From Pseudomonas paralcaligenes (lineage in GTDB: Bacteria > Pseudomonadota > Gammaproteobacteria > Pseudomonadales > Pseudomonadaceae), in assembly GCF_019655855.1 (NCBI RefSeq), contig NZ_BPFX01000025.1, forward strand, positions 62,001-126,000: a stretch of DNA of 64,000 nucleotides. Direction: 5' to 3'. Shown piece after piece: positions 52,722-63,955 of this stretch. Numbering within the stretch: the stretch's first letter is position 1; every line of letters starts with the position of its first letter. The notes under the pieces were generated by a model. That model saw only the letters and a list, made by a program, of their open reading frames with translations. It was not told the DNA's origin and searched no databases. The translations under genes and the position numbers were made by a program.

Positions 52722-54990
52722 GGATCTTGGCTCCTTTCAGGGTGATATTGCCGTCGGCCTTGAGCGTCTGTTCGCCAGTCATATTGACCATCAGGTCATG
52801 GCCATTGACCGTGATGGTGCCGTCGCTTTTCATCACCAGAGTCGATTGGCCCACGTTCAGGGTGATCGTGTCCTTGTCCATGGTGATGCTGGAGCCACCA
52901 CCGGAAGATCCTCCACCCTGCCCTTCACTGGGCGCGACGATGTGCATGGGTTGGCCCGCGCCTGCAGCAGGCCCGCTACCGCCGCCCCCGCTCCCGACGT
53001 TGAGGGTGTACTGACTACCCACCGTGGTGCTCTTGTCCCTGCCGATCTGGCTGCTCTGGTTCACACCAACCAGGGTGTTCATCGTCATGCCGACGTTCAG
53101 GCTGTATCCCAGCCCGACGTTCTCCATCCGCCCCAGCCCGACGTTCTGCAGGTAGGCCATGCCGATGGTCTCGGTCTTGTTCTTGCCGACTCTCGTCGAC
53201 CAGTTCTTGCCGATACGATCGCTCTCGTTCTTGTCCACCTTCTTCGTGCGGTTCTGGTGGATCGTCACCTTCTCGTTGCCATCCACCGTCTCCGTCCGGT
53301 TCTGGTGGATGTCGATGGTCTCGTTGCCGTCCACTTCTTCCTTGCGGTTGCCGTGCACCGTGATCGTCTCGTCACGGTCCACCGTCTCCGTCCGGTCGCG
53401 CTTGATGTGGCTGGTCTCGTCGCGGTCGATGGTCTTGCTGCGGTCGTTGCCTACCCAGTGCGTCTCGTCGTTCTCGACTTCGATGTCCTGGTTCTTCTCG
53501 GCGTGGATCCACAGCTGTTCCTCGCCCTTGCGGTCCTCGAAGCGCAGCGCGTTGGCGTTCTCGTAACCACCGCCCAGGCTCGACCGGGTCAGGATGCCCG
53601 ACTGGGTGGCGTTGGCCGGCAACTGCCACGGCGGCATCTGGAAGGCGTTGTACAGCCGGCTGGTGATCACCGGACGGTCCGGGTCGCCGTTCAGGTAGTC
53701 GACCAGCACTTCCTGGCCGATCCGCGGCAGGTGGATACCACCGAAGCTCGAGCCCGCCCACGGGTGCGACACCCGAATCCAGCAGGAACTGTTCTCATCC
53801 TTGCTGCAGTAGCGGTTCCACGGGAACGACACCTTCACCCGGCCGTATTCGTCGGTGTAGATCTCCTGGCCCTTCGGCCCCGTCACCGTCGCGGTGTCCG
53901 GGCCCATGGTCTGCGGCCGGGGCGTCAGCCGCTGGGCGCGGAACGGCTGGTCCGACGGGTGCGTCTCGACCCGGATGCGCAGCACATGGCTGCTCGAGCC
54001 GCTCGCCGCCTCGTAGTCGTTGTCGCTGAACTGGTAGTGCGCCGCCACCACCAGGTATTCCCGGTTCTGGCTCGCGCTGGGGTGGCGCTCCAGGGTGAAC
54101 AGGTAGCCCGGCGCCAGTCCCCGCGCCCGCCCCGTCGCCTGGCCGCGCAGGTGCGCGCTCTGCAGTTCCTCGACCCGCACCCGGGCGTAGGCCTCGCCCT
54201 CGCCCAGGTTGGTGTAGCCACCCGGATAGTCGAAGATTTCGTAGCTGCCGTGGGCATGCCCGGGCGACTGGTCGCGGCGCACCGCCAGGTCCGAGCGCGG
54301 CATGGTGAAGTTGTAGTCGTGGGACATGTACTGCCCCGGCTTGACCGAACCACCGGAGGACCAGGTGTCGATGTGGTCCTCGTCCGGGTAGGTTACGTCC
54401 GGATCGAAGTAGGGGATGCTGGCATAGCCGGGATACGGGTTGCACAGCCCGATGTCGTCGGTGATGACCATCACGTGCTCGCCGGCGCTGTGCTCGAACC
54501 AGAACCAGATGCCCTCGTTCTCCAGCATGCGCATCACGAACTGGGTGTCGCTCTCGCGGTACTGCACGCAGTATTCCCACACGCGGTAGCTGCGGGTGAG
54601 CATGAAGCGGGTCGGGAACGGGTAGTTGCCCAGCACCTGCTTGACCATGTCCGGCGCGGTCATGTTCTGGAAGATGCGGTAGTCGCTGCGGCGTGTGCCG
54701 TACCACAGCCAGGGCTTGAGCCGGGCCTGGTAGAGGTAGTGGCGGCCTTCCTTGCCGACCAGGGCGAATTGCTCGCACTGGCCGTTGATGTGGCGCCGAG
54801 CACCACCGGCCAGCTCGATCTCCACCGTCACCGGGGTGCCCAGGATGGCCTGGGGGTCCAGGCCCTTCTGCTCGCTCTTCATGACCAGCGTCATGTCGAA
54901 CAGCCGGGAGATTTCCTCGTGGCCGTTCAGGGTCGAAAAGCGCAGCGCATCGTCACCGAACACCGTGGTGACATTGAGGACTCGATTCAT
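52711..54990 (-). CDS. vgrG: VgrG spike protein, VgrG1b-like
   Basis: The 759-aa protein has the gp27-like N-terminal half (SRLFDMTLVMKS, PWLWYGTRRSDYRIFQN, SYRVWEYCVQYRESDTQFVMRMLENEGIWFWFEH) and an OB-fold with the gp5-like needle (VSHPWAGSSFGGIHLPRIGQEVLVDY). A long beta-helix of RTETVDGNE-type repeats (about 520-640) and a Gly-rich linker before LKADGNITLKGAKILEN follow. The ATG at 54990 has GGAGG upstream; the frame runs on further but is not coding. It is the first gene of the minus-strand T6SS module and would be the spike loaded with the PAAR and nuclease. Confidence 0.94.
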   Translation of the reverse strand: MNRVLNVTTVFGDDALRFSTLNGHEEISRLFDMTLVMKSEQKGLDPQAILGTPVTVEIELAGGARRHINGQCEQFALVGKEGRHYLYQARLKPWLWYGTRRSDYRIFQNMTAPDMVKQVLGNYPFPTRFMLTRSYRVWEYCVQYRESDTQFVMRMLENEGIWFWFEHSAGEHVMVITDDIGLCNPYPGYASIPYFDPDVTYPDEDHIDTWSSGGSVKPGQYMSHDYNFTMPRSDLAVRRDQSPGHAHGSYEIFDYPGGYTNLGEGEAYARVRVEELQSAHLRGQATGRARGLAPGYLFTLERHPSASQNREYLVVAAHYQFSDNDYEAASGSSSHVLRIRVETHPSDQPFRAQRLTPRPQTMGPDTATVTGPKGQEIYTDEYGRVKVSFPWNRYCSKDENSSCWIRVSHPWAGSSFGGIHLPRIGQEVLVDYLNGDPDRPVITSRLYNAFQMPPWQLPANATQSGILTRSSLGGGYENANALRFEDRKGEEQLWIHAEKNQDIEVENDETHWVGNDRSKTIDRDETSHIKRDRTETVDRDETITVHGNRKEEVDGNETIDIHQNRTETVDGNEKVTIHQNRTKKVDKNESDRIGKNWSTRVGKNKTETIGMAYLQNVGLGRMENVGLGYSLNVGMTMNTLVGVNQSSQIGRDKSTTVGSQYTLNVGSGGGGSGPAAGAGQPMHIVAPSEGQGGGSSGGGSSITMDKDTITLNVGQSTLVMKSDGTITVNGHDLMVNMTGEQTLKADGNITLKGAKILEN

Positions 54991-55180
54991 CTGCCCGCCT
55001 CCCTGCAAGCTACGCTGACCGTCACCCTCCAGCGACGGTCGTTTCAAGTGCGCGGATTTCACCCGAAGCAGACAGCCTCAACAAGGAGGCCCGTGCCGTA
55101 AACGCCGAACAGGTCTCATCTTGAATCCCGATTCTGGGATGTCCGCCGCATCTCGCCGGGTGTCTCGAGCGGAAACGAAA

Positions 55181-55200
55181 AGGCCCGCGCTAGCGGGCCT
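55181..55200 (-). terminator. Intrinsic terminator of the acyl-CoA dehydrogenase gene
   Basis: A perfect AGGCCCGC-GCTA-GCGGGCCT hairpin, read on the minus strand, is followed by TTTTCGTTTCC. It lies 23 bp after the stop at 55223. Confidence 0.9.
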
Positions 55201-55222
55201 CTTCCTGTTTACGGGACCAGCC

Positions 55223-56452
55223 TCAGCGGCTGGCCTTCATCGCTTCACGCGGCACGTACTTGCCTACCTCGAACTTGCCGATGGCGGCGCGGTGCACTTC
55301 ATCCGGGCCGTCGGCCAGGCGCAGGGTGCGCTGCATGGCGTAGAAGTAGGCCAGCGGCGTGTCGTTGGAGACGCCAGCGCCGCCGTGGATCTGGATGGCG
55401 CGGTCGATCACGTTCAGCGCGACGTTGGGCGCCACCACCTTGATCTGGGCGATCTCGCTCTGCGCCACCTTGTTACCCACTGTATCCATCATGTAGGCGG
55501 CGTTGAGGGTCAGCAGACGGGCCTGGTTGATCTCGATGCGCGAGTTGGCGATGTGGTCGATGTTGCCACCCAGGCGCGCCAGCGGCTTGCCGAAGGCGGT
55601 ACGGCTGACGGAGCGCTTGCACATCAGTTCCAGCGCGCGCTCGGCCATGCCGATGGAGCGCATGCAGTGGTGGATACGGCCCGGGCCGAGGCGGCCCTGG
55701 GCGATCTCGAAGCCACGGCCCTCGCCGAGCAGCACGTTTTCGTAGGGCACGCGCACGTTCTCGAACAGCACTTCGGCGTGGCCGTGGGGGGCGTCGTCGT
55801 AGCCGAATACCGGCAGCGGGCGAAGGATCTTCACGCCGGGGGTATCGGTCGGCACCAGGATCATCGAGTGCTGCTGGTGGCGCGGCGCGTCCGGGTTGGT
55901 CAGGCCCATGAAGATCATGATCTTGCAGCGCGGGTCGCAGGCGCCGGAGGTCCACCACTTGCGGCCGTTGATGACCCACTCGTCACCGTCGCGCACAGCG
56001 TTGGCCTGCATGTTGGTGGCGTCCGAGGAGGCCACGCCCGGCTCGGTCATGGCGAAGGCGGAACGGATCTCGCCGGACAGCAGCGGCTCCAGCCATTGCT
56101 GTTTCTGCGCCTCGCTGGCGTAGCGCACCAGGGTCTCCATGTTGCCGGTGTCCGGCGCGGAGCAGTTGAACGGTTCGGAGCCCATCAGCGAGCGGCCCAT
56201 GATCTCGGCCAGCGGCGCGTATTCCATGTTGGTCAGACCGGCGCCGTACTCGGATTCCGGCAGGAACAGGTTCCACAGGCCCTCGGCCTTCGCCTTGGCC
56301 TTGAGTTCTTCCATGATCGCGGTCGGCTGCCAGCGATCGCCTTCGTTGACCTGCTGCTCGAACACCACTTCGTTCGGGTAGACGTGGGCTTCCATGAAGG
56401 CGGTGACGCGTTCACGCAGTTCCTGGACCTTGGGGGAGTAGGCGAAATCCAT
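55223..56452 (-). CDS. Acyl-CoA dehydrogenase
   Basis: The 409-aa flavoprotein has FAD/acyl motifs [18 protein letters not shown] and [17 protein letters not shown], then [22 protein letters not shown] and [18 protein letters not shown], typical of the long ACAD10/11-like type. It oxidises an acyl-CoA in beta-oxidation, with the substrate unresolved. The ATG at 56452 fits the family ([12 protein letters not shown]). It is divergently paired with the LysR gene across 132 bp, so the regulator probably controls it. Confidence 0.92.
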   Translation of the reverse strand: MDFAYSPKVQELRERVTAFMEAHVYPNEVVFEQQVNEGDRWQPTAIMEELKAKAKAEGLWNLFLPESEYGAGLTNMEYAPLAEIMGRSLMGSEPFNCSAPDTGNMETLVRYASEAQKQQWLEPLLSGEIRSAFAMTEPGVASSDATNMQANAVRDGDEWVINGRKWWTSGACDPRCKIMIFMGLTNPDAPRHQQHSMILVPTDTPGVKILRPLPVFGYDDAPHGHAEVLFENVRVPYENVLLGEGRGFEIAQGRLGPGRIHHCMRSIGMAERALELMCKRSVSRTAFGKPLARLGGNIDHIANSRIEINQARLLTLNAAYMMDTVGNKVAQSEIAQIKVVAPNVALNVIDRAIQIHGGAGVSNDTPLAYFYAMQRTLRLADGPDEVHRAAIGKFEVGKYVPREAMKASR

Positions 56453-56584
56453 GGGGACACCTTGGTGGTTGGCTTCGATGGGGAATGATGCTAGAACAGC
56501 ACCCACGATTTATCTAAGCTATTTTCCTGCCTTATCAACATTCATAAGCAATATGTGATGAGGCTTGATCCCGCGGAGAAGGCC
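56453..56584. promoter_or_regulatory. Divergent promoter region between acyl-CoA dehydrogenase and LysR gene
   Basis: The 132-bp divergent spacer is AT-richer than its flanks and contains CTTATCAACATTCATAAGC, an imperfect inverted repeat with CTTAT...ATAAG ends. This is a plausible LysR-type T-N11-A site (56530-56548). Confidence 0.5.
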
Positions 56585-57532
56585 ATGAACTTGAACAAGG
56601 TAGACCTCAACCTCTTCATCGTCTTCGATGCCATCTATACCGAGGCCAACCTGACCCGCGCCGGGCAGATCGTCGGCATCACCCAGCCGGCCGTGTCCAA
56701 CGCCCTGGCCCGCCTGCGCGAGACCTTCAACGATCCGCTGTTCGTGCGCACCGCCCAAGGCATGGTGCCCACGCCCATGGCACAGAACATCATCGGCCCG
56801 GTGCGCAACGCCCTGCAGCTGCTGCGGGTGTCGGTGCAGGAGAGCCGCACCTTCGACGCCAAGCAGGCGAACAAGACCTACCGCATCAGCATGACCGACC
56901 TGTCCGAGCAGATCCTCCTGCCGTCCCTGTTCCAGCGCCTGCGCCGCCTGGCTCCGGCGGTGCAGATCGAGAGCTTCCAGTCCAAGCGCCGCGAGACCAC
57001 CAAGGAACTGGCCGCCGGCCGCCTGGACTTCGCCGTGGACGCCCCGCTCAACACCGATCCGCAGGTGCGCCACGTCAAGCTGATGGAGGACCGCTACGTC
57101 TGCGCCATGCGCCCCCGCCATCCGCTGGCCAAGGACAAGATCAGCCTCGACGAATACCTGTCGTTGGCCCATATCCAGATTTCCAGCCGCCGCAGCGGCC
57201 TCGGCTACATCGACCTGTCACTGGGCAAGATGGGCCTGCAGCGCAAGGTCGCCCTGCGCTCGCAGCACTACCTGATGGCCTCCACCGTGCTGCACAACAC
57301 CGACATGGCGATGACCGTGCCGGAACGCTTCGCGCGCCGCCACGGCCTGCATTTCGTCGATCTGCCGGTAAACGATGTGCCGGCACTGGAGACCCACCTC
57401 TACTGGCACGAGAGCACCGACCAGGACCCGGCCAACCGCTGGATGCGCGAGCAGCTGATCGAGCTGGCCCAGCAGATCATCGTCCAGGAACAGAAGGAGC
57501 GAGGTCAGGCCACAGGTGCACAAACCTCCTAG
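56585..57532 (+). CDS. LysR-family transcriptional regulator
   Basis: The 315-aa protein has an N-terminal winged HTH (LNLFIVFDAIYTEANLTRAGQIVGITQPAVSNALARL, about 8-45) and a periplasmic-binding-like effector domain. It probably regulates the divergent acyl-CoA dehydrogenase and perhaps its own gene. The ATG at 56585 follows GGAGAAGG; a GTG at 56555 lacks support. Confidence 0.93.
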   Translation: MNLNKVDLNLFIVFDAIYTEANLTRAGQIVGITQPAVSNALARLRETFNDPLFVRTAQGMVPTPMAQNIIGPVRNALQLLRVSVQESRTFDAKQANKTYRISMTDLSEQILLPSLFQRLRRLAPAVQIESFQSKRRETTKELAAGRLDFAVDAPLNTDPQVRHVKLMEDRYVCAMRPRHPLAKDKISLDEYLSLAHIQISSRRSGLGYIDLSLGKMGLQRKVALRSQHYLMASTVLHNTDMAMTVPERFARRHGLHFVDLPVNDVPALETHLYWHESTDQDPANRWMREQLIELAQQIIVQEQKERGQATGAQTS

Positions 57533-57735
57533 GTTTGCCAAGGGCAGCATATTGGTTGGCTCCCCTTGGAGCGGTTCGGTTGTCCTTACAAGAAACTTCA
57601 CTCGAACTTCAGACACTGCACTTCACAATAGAACTATCCATTCGTCCGTGAGCCTCAAACATAGTGGCGTTTTGCCCCCTATCTGCTTTGCTGCAAAAAG
57701 CAAACCTGCGGCAATCCACATGGAGTGCAACGAGA
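57533..57735. other. Intergenic region upstream of the patatin gene
   Basis: AT-richer than its flanks. It should carry the promoter of the patatin gene; I see no clear terminator for lysR or operator. Confidence 0.4.
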
Positions 57736-60528
57736 ATGGAATCCCCCACCGCCCCTTCCGAATCACACGGCCTGACTCACCCCTGCAAATGCCAGGCATG
57801 CTGCACTCAGTACAAGTCCGAAGAGCTCCAGATTCGTGAGCGGCGCAAGACCGTGGGCATCCCTCAATCGTCGAAACGCTGGGGGCTCGCACTTTCTGGT
57901 GGCGGCATACGCAGCGCGACTTTCTGTCTCGGTGTGCTCCAAGCAATGGCGCGAACTCCTGCGCCAAGGGTAGAAGTGGGAGGCCAGCACGGGACCAATG
58001 AAGGTGAGCCCGGAGAGCAACGGCCCGGCAAATCCATGCTCGAACACTTCGACTACCTCTCCACCGTCAGCGGCGGCGGCTATATAGGCGCATTCTTCTG
58101 CAGCCTGTTCCGAGGTGGACGTCTGCGCCCCTTCCATCCCGGTCCAGGGGTAGTAGATGTAGAGGAGGCCGCACGCAACGCCTACAAGGTGTTCCAGTGG
58201 GAGCCGCCAGGCCGAATCCACACCCGCAAGGCTTATGACCAGGAACCTGTCCATGTGGGTGAAGGCCCCATGGCCTGGCTGCGGGAGAACGGCCGCTACC
58301 TGACACCCTCGGGTGCCGGCGACGTGCTCTATGGCGTCGCTCTGGCCATGCGCAACTGGCTCTCGGTGCATTTCGTGCTGGGCATGCCCCTGCTGTGCAT
58401 GCTGACCCTGCTGGCTATGCTCAGGAAGCTTGTCGGTGGTTTGTCGGGTGCGGCCGCAATGGACCCATGGGCAGATACGCTGTGGTGGATGCCGACAGCG
58501 GTCGTGCTGCTCTGGATGCTCCCCTGCATAATCGCGTTCTGGATGGTCTATTCGACTCGAAGTACCGAGACCGACCTCCCCAGCCTGCTGAACATTTCAT
58601 TGCTGTCCAGCATCGCGATAGCGGTGGTACTTTCCGCAATCGTGCAGCCATGGGATATGCGATTGGCTTGGCCGCTCGGGGAATGGGCCTTGATCCGACC
58701 GGACAATCCGACTCTGCTCGCGGCTCTGGCGCTGGTGGTCATCTGCCTGACCATAGTGATCAGCTTCCTCGCCATCTATCTGCCCAGCAAGCTAGCCCGC
58801 ACGGTCAAGGGTTACCGCGTGCGTATCACTCGCTGGCTCGCCTACGGTATCCAACTGGCGCTGCTGCTGAGCTTTCTTTTCATTGTCGACTGGGTCGCCC
58901 AATGGGCCTATCGATATGGGCCGGGAGAACTATCACTCACTCCCGCCGGACTGCTCGCCGCAAGCATCTGGGTCATCCGTGCCCTGGTTTCCTTCAGCAA
59001 TGAAAAGTCCTGGTTGGCCAGCCTGCTCAAACTTCCCCTCTCCCGGCTCGCCATGCTCACTGGCAGCTTCTTGGCCTTTCTAGTCGCTGTCTGCTGGGGA
59101 ACCCTGCTGCAGTGGCTGCTGGCGTTCGAGTGGGACGGCCTTTGCCGACCTAGCCCGTCCTGGACATTCCTCTCGAGCCTGGTGGCATTCACCGCCGCAC
59201 TGACAGTACTCAGCGGCGCCTTCCTCGGTTTCATAAATCTGTCTTCGCTACAAGCGCTCTACTCGGCAAGGCTGACACGGACCTTCCTCGGAGCTTCCAA
59301 CGGCTACAGATTTCAGTCCGGGGGGAATATGGAAGAGCGCATCGCCCGCCTCAGCGTCAGTGAAGCGCTACCACACGATGACCTGACGCTAGAGGAATAC
59401 TATGGGGCCAAGTCCAAGGCGCCTCTGCATCTGATCAACGTCACTGTCAACCTCACTGTCGACCCTGCCGAACGCTTGGTGCAGCGTGACCGTAAGGGCC
59501 TGCCGCTATGTATAGCGCCCTCCACTCTGCAGGAGGTGAAAGGCAGCGAGGAGCAGCTAGATACCTATAGGTTCATCCTCGACGGAGTTCCGCAGGAGCG
59601 AGGCGAACGACACAACACGAAGAGTGAAATCGACCAGCCGCTAACTGTCGGCCACTGGATAGCTACCTCCGGAGCGGCATTCACTACCGGTCTAGGCCGC
59701 CAGACGTCCTGGGGTACCTCGCTACTGCTTGGCCTGGCGAATGTCCGCCTAGGTACCTGGTGGCCGGCGAACTTCCTGGATTCCTGGACAACACCCGAGC
59801 GCACGCTGCAATCGAAGGATCCCTGGTACGTGAAAGCGCTGCGCACTCAGGCCTATCTTCTCTACGAACTACTGGCCCGTTTCCATGGCCACCACAGGGA
59901 TTACTTCTACCTGTCTGACGGAGGGCACTTCGAGAATACTGGCGCCTATGAGCTGCTACGCCCAGAACGCGGAATCCGCTTCATCTTGCTGTGCGATTGT
60001 GGCGCCGATCCCAGGTACGAATTCGACGACTTGGCTAACCTTATTCGCCTAGCCAGACTGGATTTCGGCCTGGAGATCGAAGCCGACAACGACTTCTCCT
60101 ACGACTCCCAGTACGAGGAGTTGACCAAGGTCATCGGTCATTACACTCAGACCAATCATGGGGATGAATCGAATATCTGTCCGTTGAAGGACGACCAGTT
60201 TGCCCTATTGTTCAACGTCTTCAGCGGCGACGGCCAAGGGCGTACGCACAAGGCCATGCTGCTGGTAATCAAGCCGAATCGGATCAGTCACACCAATGGT
60301 GATGTCTGGAGCTACGCAAAGACGCACCCTAGCTTTCCCAACGAGCCCACAGTCGACCAATTCTTCGACGAAGCACAGTTCGAGAGCTACCGCCAGCTGG
60401 GACTAAACATGGGGGAGCTATTGTTCGGCACAGGAGCGGAGAATGCACCAATCCGCAGGACCTACGAAGACAAGCTCTGGCAGTATCTGGAGAGCAAGCT
60501 CGAGAAGAGCACACTCGACGAACCGTGA
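57736..60528 (+). CDS. Large patatin-like phospholipase with membrane domain
   Basis: The 930-aa protein has a Cys-rich start (CKCQACC). A split patatin domain follows: oxyanion loop LSGGGIRSATFCLGVLQA, nucleophile-type YLSTVSGGGYIGAFF (Ser in VSGGG rather than canonical GxSxG), and the catalytic Asp in YLSDGGHFENTGAYELL (about 735-750). Between these lie about eight hydrophobic helices (about 200-500), including FVLGMPLLCMLTLLAML and LVVICLTIVISFLAIYL. It probably hydrolyses a membrane lipid. Codon use is slightly more AT-rich than its neighbours. The ATG at 57736 follows GGAG. Confidence 0.85.
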   Translation: MESPTAPSESHGLTHPCKCQACCTQYKSEELQIRERRKTVGIPQSSKRWGLALSGGGIRSATFCLGVLQAMARTPAPRVEVGGQHGTNEGEPGEQRPGKSMLEHFDYLSTVSGGGYIGAFFCSLFRGGRLRPFHPGPGVVDVEEAARNAYKVFQWEPPGRIHTRKAYDQEPVHVGEGPMAWLRENGRYLTPSGAGDVLYGVALAMRNWLSVHFVLGMPLLCMLTLLAMLRKLVGGLSGAAAMDPWADTLWWMPTAVVLLWMLPCIIAFWMVYSTRSTETDLPSLLNISLLSSIAIAVVLSAIVQPWDMRLAWPLGEWALIRPDNPTLLAALALVVICLTIVISFLAIYLPSKLARTVKGYRVRITRWLAYGIQLALLLSFLFIVDWVAQWAYRYGPGELSLTPAGLLAASIWVIRALVSFSNEKSWLASLLKLPLSRLAMLTGSFLAFLVAVCWGTLLQWLLAFEWDGLCRPSPSWTFLSSLVAFTAALTVLSGAFLGFINLSSLQALYSARLTRTFLGASNGYRFQSGGNMEERIARLSVSEALPHDDLTLEEYYGAKSKAPLHLINVTVNLTVDPAERLVQRDRKGLPLCIAPSTLQEVKGSEEQLDTYRFILDGVPQERGERHNTKSEIDQPLTVGHWIATSGAAFTTGLGRQTSWGTSLLLGLANVRLGTWWPANFLDSWTTPERTLQSKDPWYVKALRTQAYLLYELLARFHGHHRDYFYLSDGGHFENTGAYELLRPERGIRFILLCDCGADPRYEFDDLANLIRLARLDFGLEIEADNDFSYDSQYEELTKVIGHYTQTNHGDESNICPLKDDQFALLFNVFSGDGQGRTHKAMLLVIKPNRISHTNGDVWSYAKTHPSFPNEPTVDQFFDEAQFESYRQLGLNMGELLFGTGAENAPIRRTYEDKLWQYLESKLEKSTLDEP

Positions 60529-60541
60529 ACGACGGCTCACA

Positions 60542-60569
60542 GCTGGGGCTACGTCACTCCGGCCCCAGC
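60542..60569 (+). terminator. Possible terminator hairpin after the patatin gene
   Basis: GCTGGGGC pairs with GCCCCAGC around a 12-nt loop, 13 bp after the patatin stop. It lacks a T-run. Confidence 0.35.
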
Positions 60570-60674
60570 GAACCTTGTAGATAAAGGCGTCTACCTCCGG
60601 TATGACTCGGCAGGAAGTCGAGAGCGGGCCGAACGGCTGTTCGCTCCCCATTCATTCGTAAAAAGGGAAGGTGC

Positions 60675-61802
60675 TCAGAGACTGCGCGCGATCACCAAGC
60701 GCTGCACATCGCTGGTGCCTTCGTATATCTGGCAAACGCGCACGTCACGGTAGATGCGCTCCACCGGGAAGTCCTTGAGGTAGCCGTAGCCACCCAGGGT
60801 CTGGATCGCCGCAGAGCAGACCTGCTCCGCCATTTCCGAGGCGAACAGCTTGGCCATCGAGGCCTCGGTCAGGCATGGCAGCCCGGCTTCGCGCAGGGCG
60901 GCGGCGTGATGCACCATCTGCCGTGCCACGGCGATGCGGGTGGCCATGTCGGCCAAGCGGAAGGCCACCGCCTGGTGCTCGATGATCGGCTTGCCGAAGG
61001 TCTTGCGCTCATGCGCGTAGTCGCGCGCCGCCTCGAACGCGGCGCGGGCCATGCCCACCGACTGCGCGGCGATGCCGATGCGTCCGCCCTCCAGATTGCT
61101 CAACGCGATGCGATACCCCTCGCCCTCCTCACCCAGGCGCAGGCTGGCCGGGATGCGCACCTCGTCGAGCTGAATCTGGCAGGTGTCGGAAGCATGCTGG
61201 CCGAGCTTGTCCTCGACCCGCACCACCGAGTAGCCGGGCGTGTCGGTCGGCACGATGAAGGCGCTGATGCCCTTCTTGCCAGCTACCGGGTCGGTCACGG
61301 CGAAGACGATCACCAGCCCGGCGTGACTGCCGGAGGTGATGAACTGCTTGGCGCCGTTCAATACGTAGTGATCGCCATCGCGCCGCGCGCGGGTGCGCAG
61401 GTCGCTGGCGTCGGAGCCGGCCTGGGGCTCGGTCAGGGCGAAGGCGCCGAGCATGGCGCCGCTGGCCAGGGGCTGGAGGAAGCGCTGCTTCTGCTCGTCG
61501 CTGCCGAACTTGAGGATGGGCATGCAGCCTACCGAGTTGTGCACGCTCATGATGGTCGAGCATGCGCCGTCGCCGGCGGCGATCTCCTCCAGGGCCATGG
61601 CGTAGGCCAGGTGGCCGGTCTGCGCGCCACCCCACTCCTCCGGCACCAGCATGCCGAGGAAGCCCAGGTCGGCCATCTCGCGCAGCGCCTCAGTGGGGAA
61701 ACGATGCTCGCGGTCCCAGTCGGCGGCGAAGGGCTTCAGCCGCTCCTGGGCGAACTGGCGGGCCATGTCGCGGATCAGGATGTCCTGTTCACTGGGTAGC
61801 AT
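60675..61802 (-). CDS. Acyl-CoA dehydrogenase
   Basis: The 375-aa enzyme has [35 protein letters not shown] and the C-terminal catalytic Glu in [19 protein letters not shown]. This is the short/branched-chain acyl-CoA dehydrogenase type. It lies 13 nt after the thiolase, in one operon with thiolase and SDR, giving the oxidation step of a beta-oxidation set. Confidence 0.95.
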   Translation of the reverse strand: MLPSEQDILIRDMARQFAQERLKPFAADWDREHRFPTEALREMADLGFLGMLVPEEWGGAQTGHLAYAMALEEIAAGDGACSTIMSVHNSVGCMPILKFGSDEQKQRFLQPLASGAMLGAFALTEPQAGSDASDLRTRARRDGDHYVLNGAKQFITSGSHAGLVIVFAVTDPVAGKKGISAFIVPTDTPGYSVVRVEDKLGQHASDTCQIQLDEVRIPASLRLGEEGEGYRIALSNLEGGRIGIAAQSVGMARAAFEAARDYAHERKTFGKPIIEHQAVAFRLADMATRIAVARQMVHHAAALREAGLPCLTEASMAKLFASEMAEQVCSAAIQTLGGYGYLKDFPVERIYRDVRVCQIYEGTSDVQRLVIARSL

Positions 61803-61815
61803 CTGGCTCTTCTCC

Positions 61816-63009
61816 TCAGTTGATCAGCTCGATGGCCACGGCCGTAGCTTCGCCGCCGCCGATGCACAGCGACGCCACGCCGCGCCGGAGGCCGTACTGC
61901 TGTAGCGCGCCGAGCAGGGTCACCAGCACCCGCGCGCCGGAAGCGCCAATCGGATGGCCGAGGGCGCAGGCACCGCCGTGCACGTTGAGTTTGGCATGGG
62001 GAATGTCGAGGTCGCGCATGGCCACCATCGGCACCACTGCGAAGGCCTCGTTGATCTCGAACAGGTCCACATCGCCCAGGCTCCAGCCGGTGTTCGCCAG
62101 CAGACGCTGGATAGCCCCCACCGGCGCGGTGGTGAACAGATTCGGCGCGTGAGCGAACGAGGCGTGTCCGGCGATCTTCGCCAGCGGTGTCAGGCCGCGC
62201 TGGCGGGCCATGGACAAGCGCATCAGCAGCAGCGCCGCGGCGCCATCGGAGATCGAGCTGGCATTGGCCGCGGTGACCGTGCCACCTTCGCGGAACGCCG
62301 GTTTCAGGGTCGGGATCTTGTCCGGGCGGGCCTTCGGTGGCTGCTCGTCGCTGGCGATTCGGCGCAGCTCCTTGCCGGCACGCGCCTCCACCGCGACGAT
62401 CTCGGCGTCGAAGCGCCCCTCGCTCACGGCCTTCTGCGCCCGAGTCAGCGAGGCGATGGCGAAGGCGTCCTGCTGTTCGCGGGTGAAGCCGTAGGCCTCG
62501 GCGCAGTCCTCGGCGAAGGTGCCCATCAGGCGGCCCTTGTCGTAGGCGTCCTCGAGACCGTCGAGGAACATGTGGTCGAGCACCCGGCCGTGACCCATGC
62601 GGTAGCCGCCGCGGGCGCGATCCAGCAGGTAGGGCGCGTTGGACATGCTCTCCATGCCGCCGGCCACCACCACCTCGGCGCTGCCAGCGAGCAGCAGGTC
62701 GTGAGCGAGCATCGCCGCCTTCATGCCCGAGCCGCACATCTTGTTCACCGTGGAACACACCACGGACTGCGGCAACCCGGCGCCGAGCGCCGCCTGGCGG
62801 GCCGGAGCCTGGCCCTGGCCGGCCTGCAGCACGCAGCCCATGATCGCCTCGTCGACGGCATCGGCCGCCAACCCGGCGCGCTCGACCGCGGCACGGATCG
62901 CCGCCGCGCCCAGCTCGGCGGCGCTCAGGCCGGACAGGTCGCCGAGAAAGCCGCCCATTGGGGTGCGGGCGGCGCCGACGATGACCACGGGATCGGTTTG
63001 AGTGTTCAT
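61816..63009 (-). CDS. Acetyl-CoA C-acyltransferase (thiolase)
   Basis: The 397-aa thiolase has the nucleophilic Cys in [18 protein letters not shown] (about residue 88), the His in [18 protein letters not shown] and the second Cys in [15 protein letters not shown]. It cleaves 3-ketoacyl-CoA in the fatty acid set. The ATG at 63009 follows GAGGAAC; an ATG at 63027 is weaker. Confidence 0.95.
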   Translation of the reverse strand: MNTQTDPVVIVGAARTPMGGFLGDLSGLSAAELGAAAIRAAVERAGLAADAVDEAIMGCVLQAGQGQAPARQAALGAGLPQSVVCSTVNKMCGSGMKAAMLAHDLLLAGSAEVVVAGGMESMSNAPYLLDRARGGYRMGHGRVLDHMFLDGLEDAYDKGRLMGTFAEDCAEAYGFTREQQDAFAIASLTRAQKAVSEGRFDAEIVAVEARAGKELRRIASDEQPPKARPDKIPTLKPAFREGGTVTAANASSISDGAAALLLMRLSMARQRGLTPLAKIAGHASFAHAPNLFTTAPVGAIQRLLANTGWSLGDVDLFEINEAFAVVPMVAMRDLDIPHAKLNVHGGACALGHPIGASGARVLVTLLGALQQYGLRRGVASLCIGGGEATAVAIELIN

Positions 63010-63059
63010 ATCGTTGTTCCTCATCAATCGTTCGAGGCTCCGCTATCGGGGCCGCTCTT

Positions 63060-63163
63060 GCAGGGTGCGCCGTGCGCACCATTTACCGAGGGCCACGCAC
63101 GGCGTTCCGCCGGGAACGGACGGTGCGGAGGCCGGGCTGATGCGCATGGCGCACCCTACAAAA
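63060..63163. repeat. Imperfect inverted repeat with GGGTGCGCCATGCGCA ends
   Basis: GCAGGGTGCGCCGTGCGCACC at about 63060 is mirrored by TGCGCATGGCGCACCCTAC at about 63141-63160. The roughly 100-bp palindromic element sits between the thiolase and SDR genes. The GTAGGGTGCGCCATGCGCAC end is a common Pseudomonas extragenic repeat. Confidence 0.6.
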
Positions 63164-63172
63164 GCGACTCGC

Positions 63173-63940
<768 letters not shown>

Positions 63941-63955
63941 GCTGTACTCCTTGGT

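Noticed and set aside
53150..53480. Tandem-looking repeats inside vgrG as a possible CRISPR or satellite
   Set aside because: They are codons for RTETVDGNE-type beta-helix repeats of the spike, in frame and imperfect.
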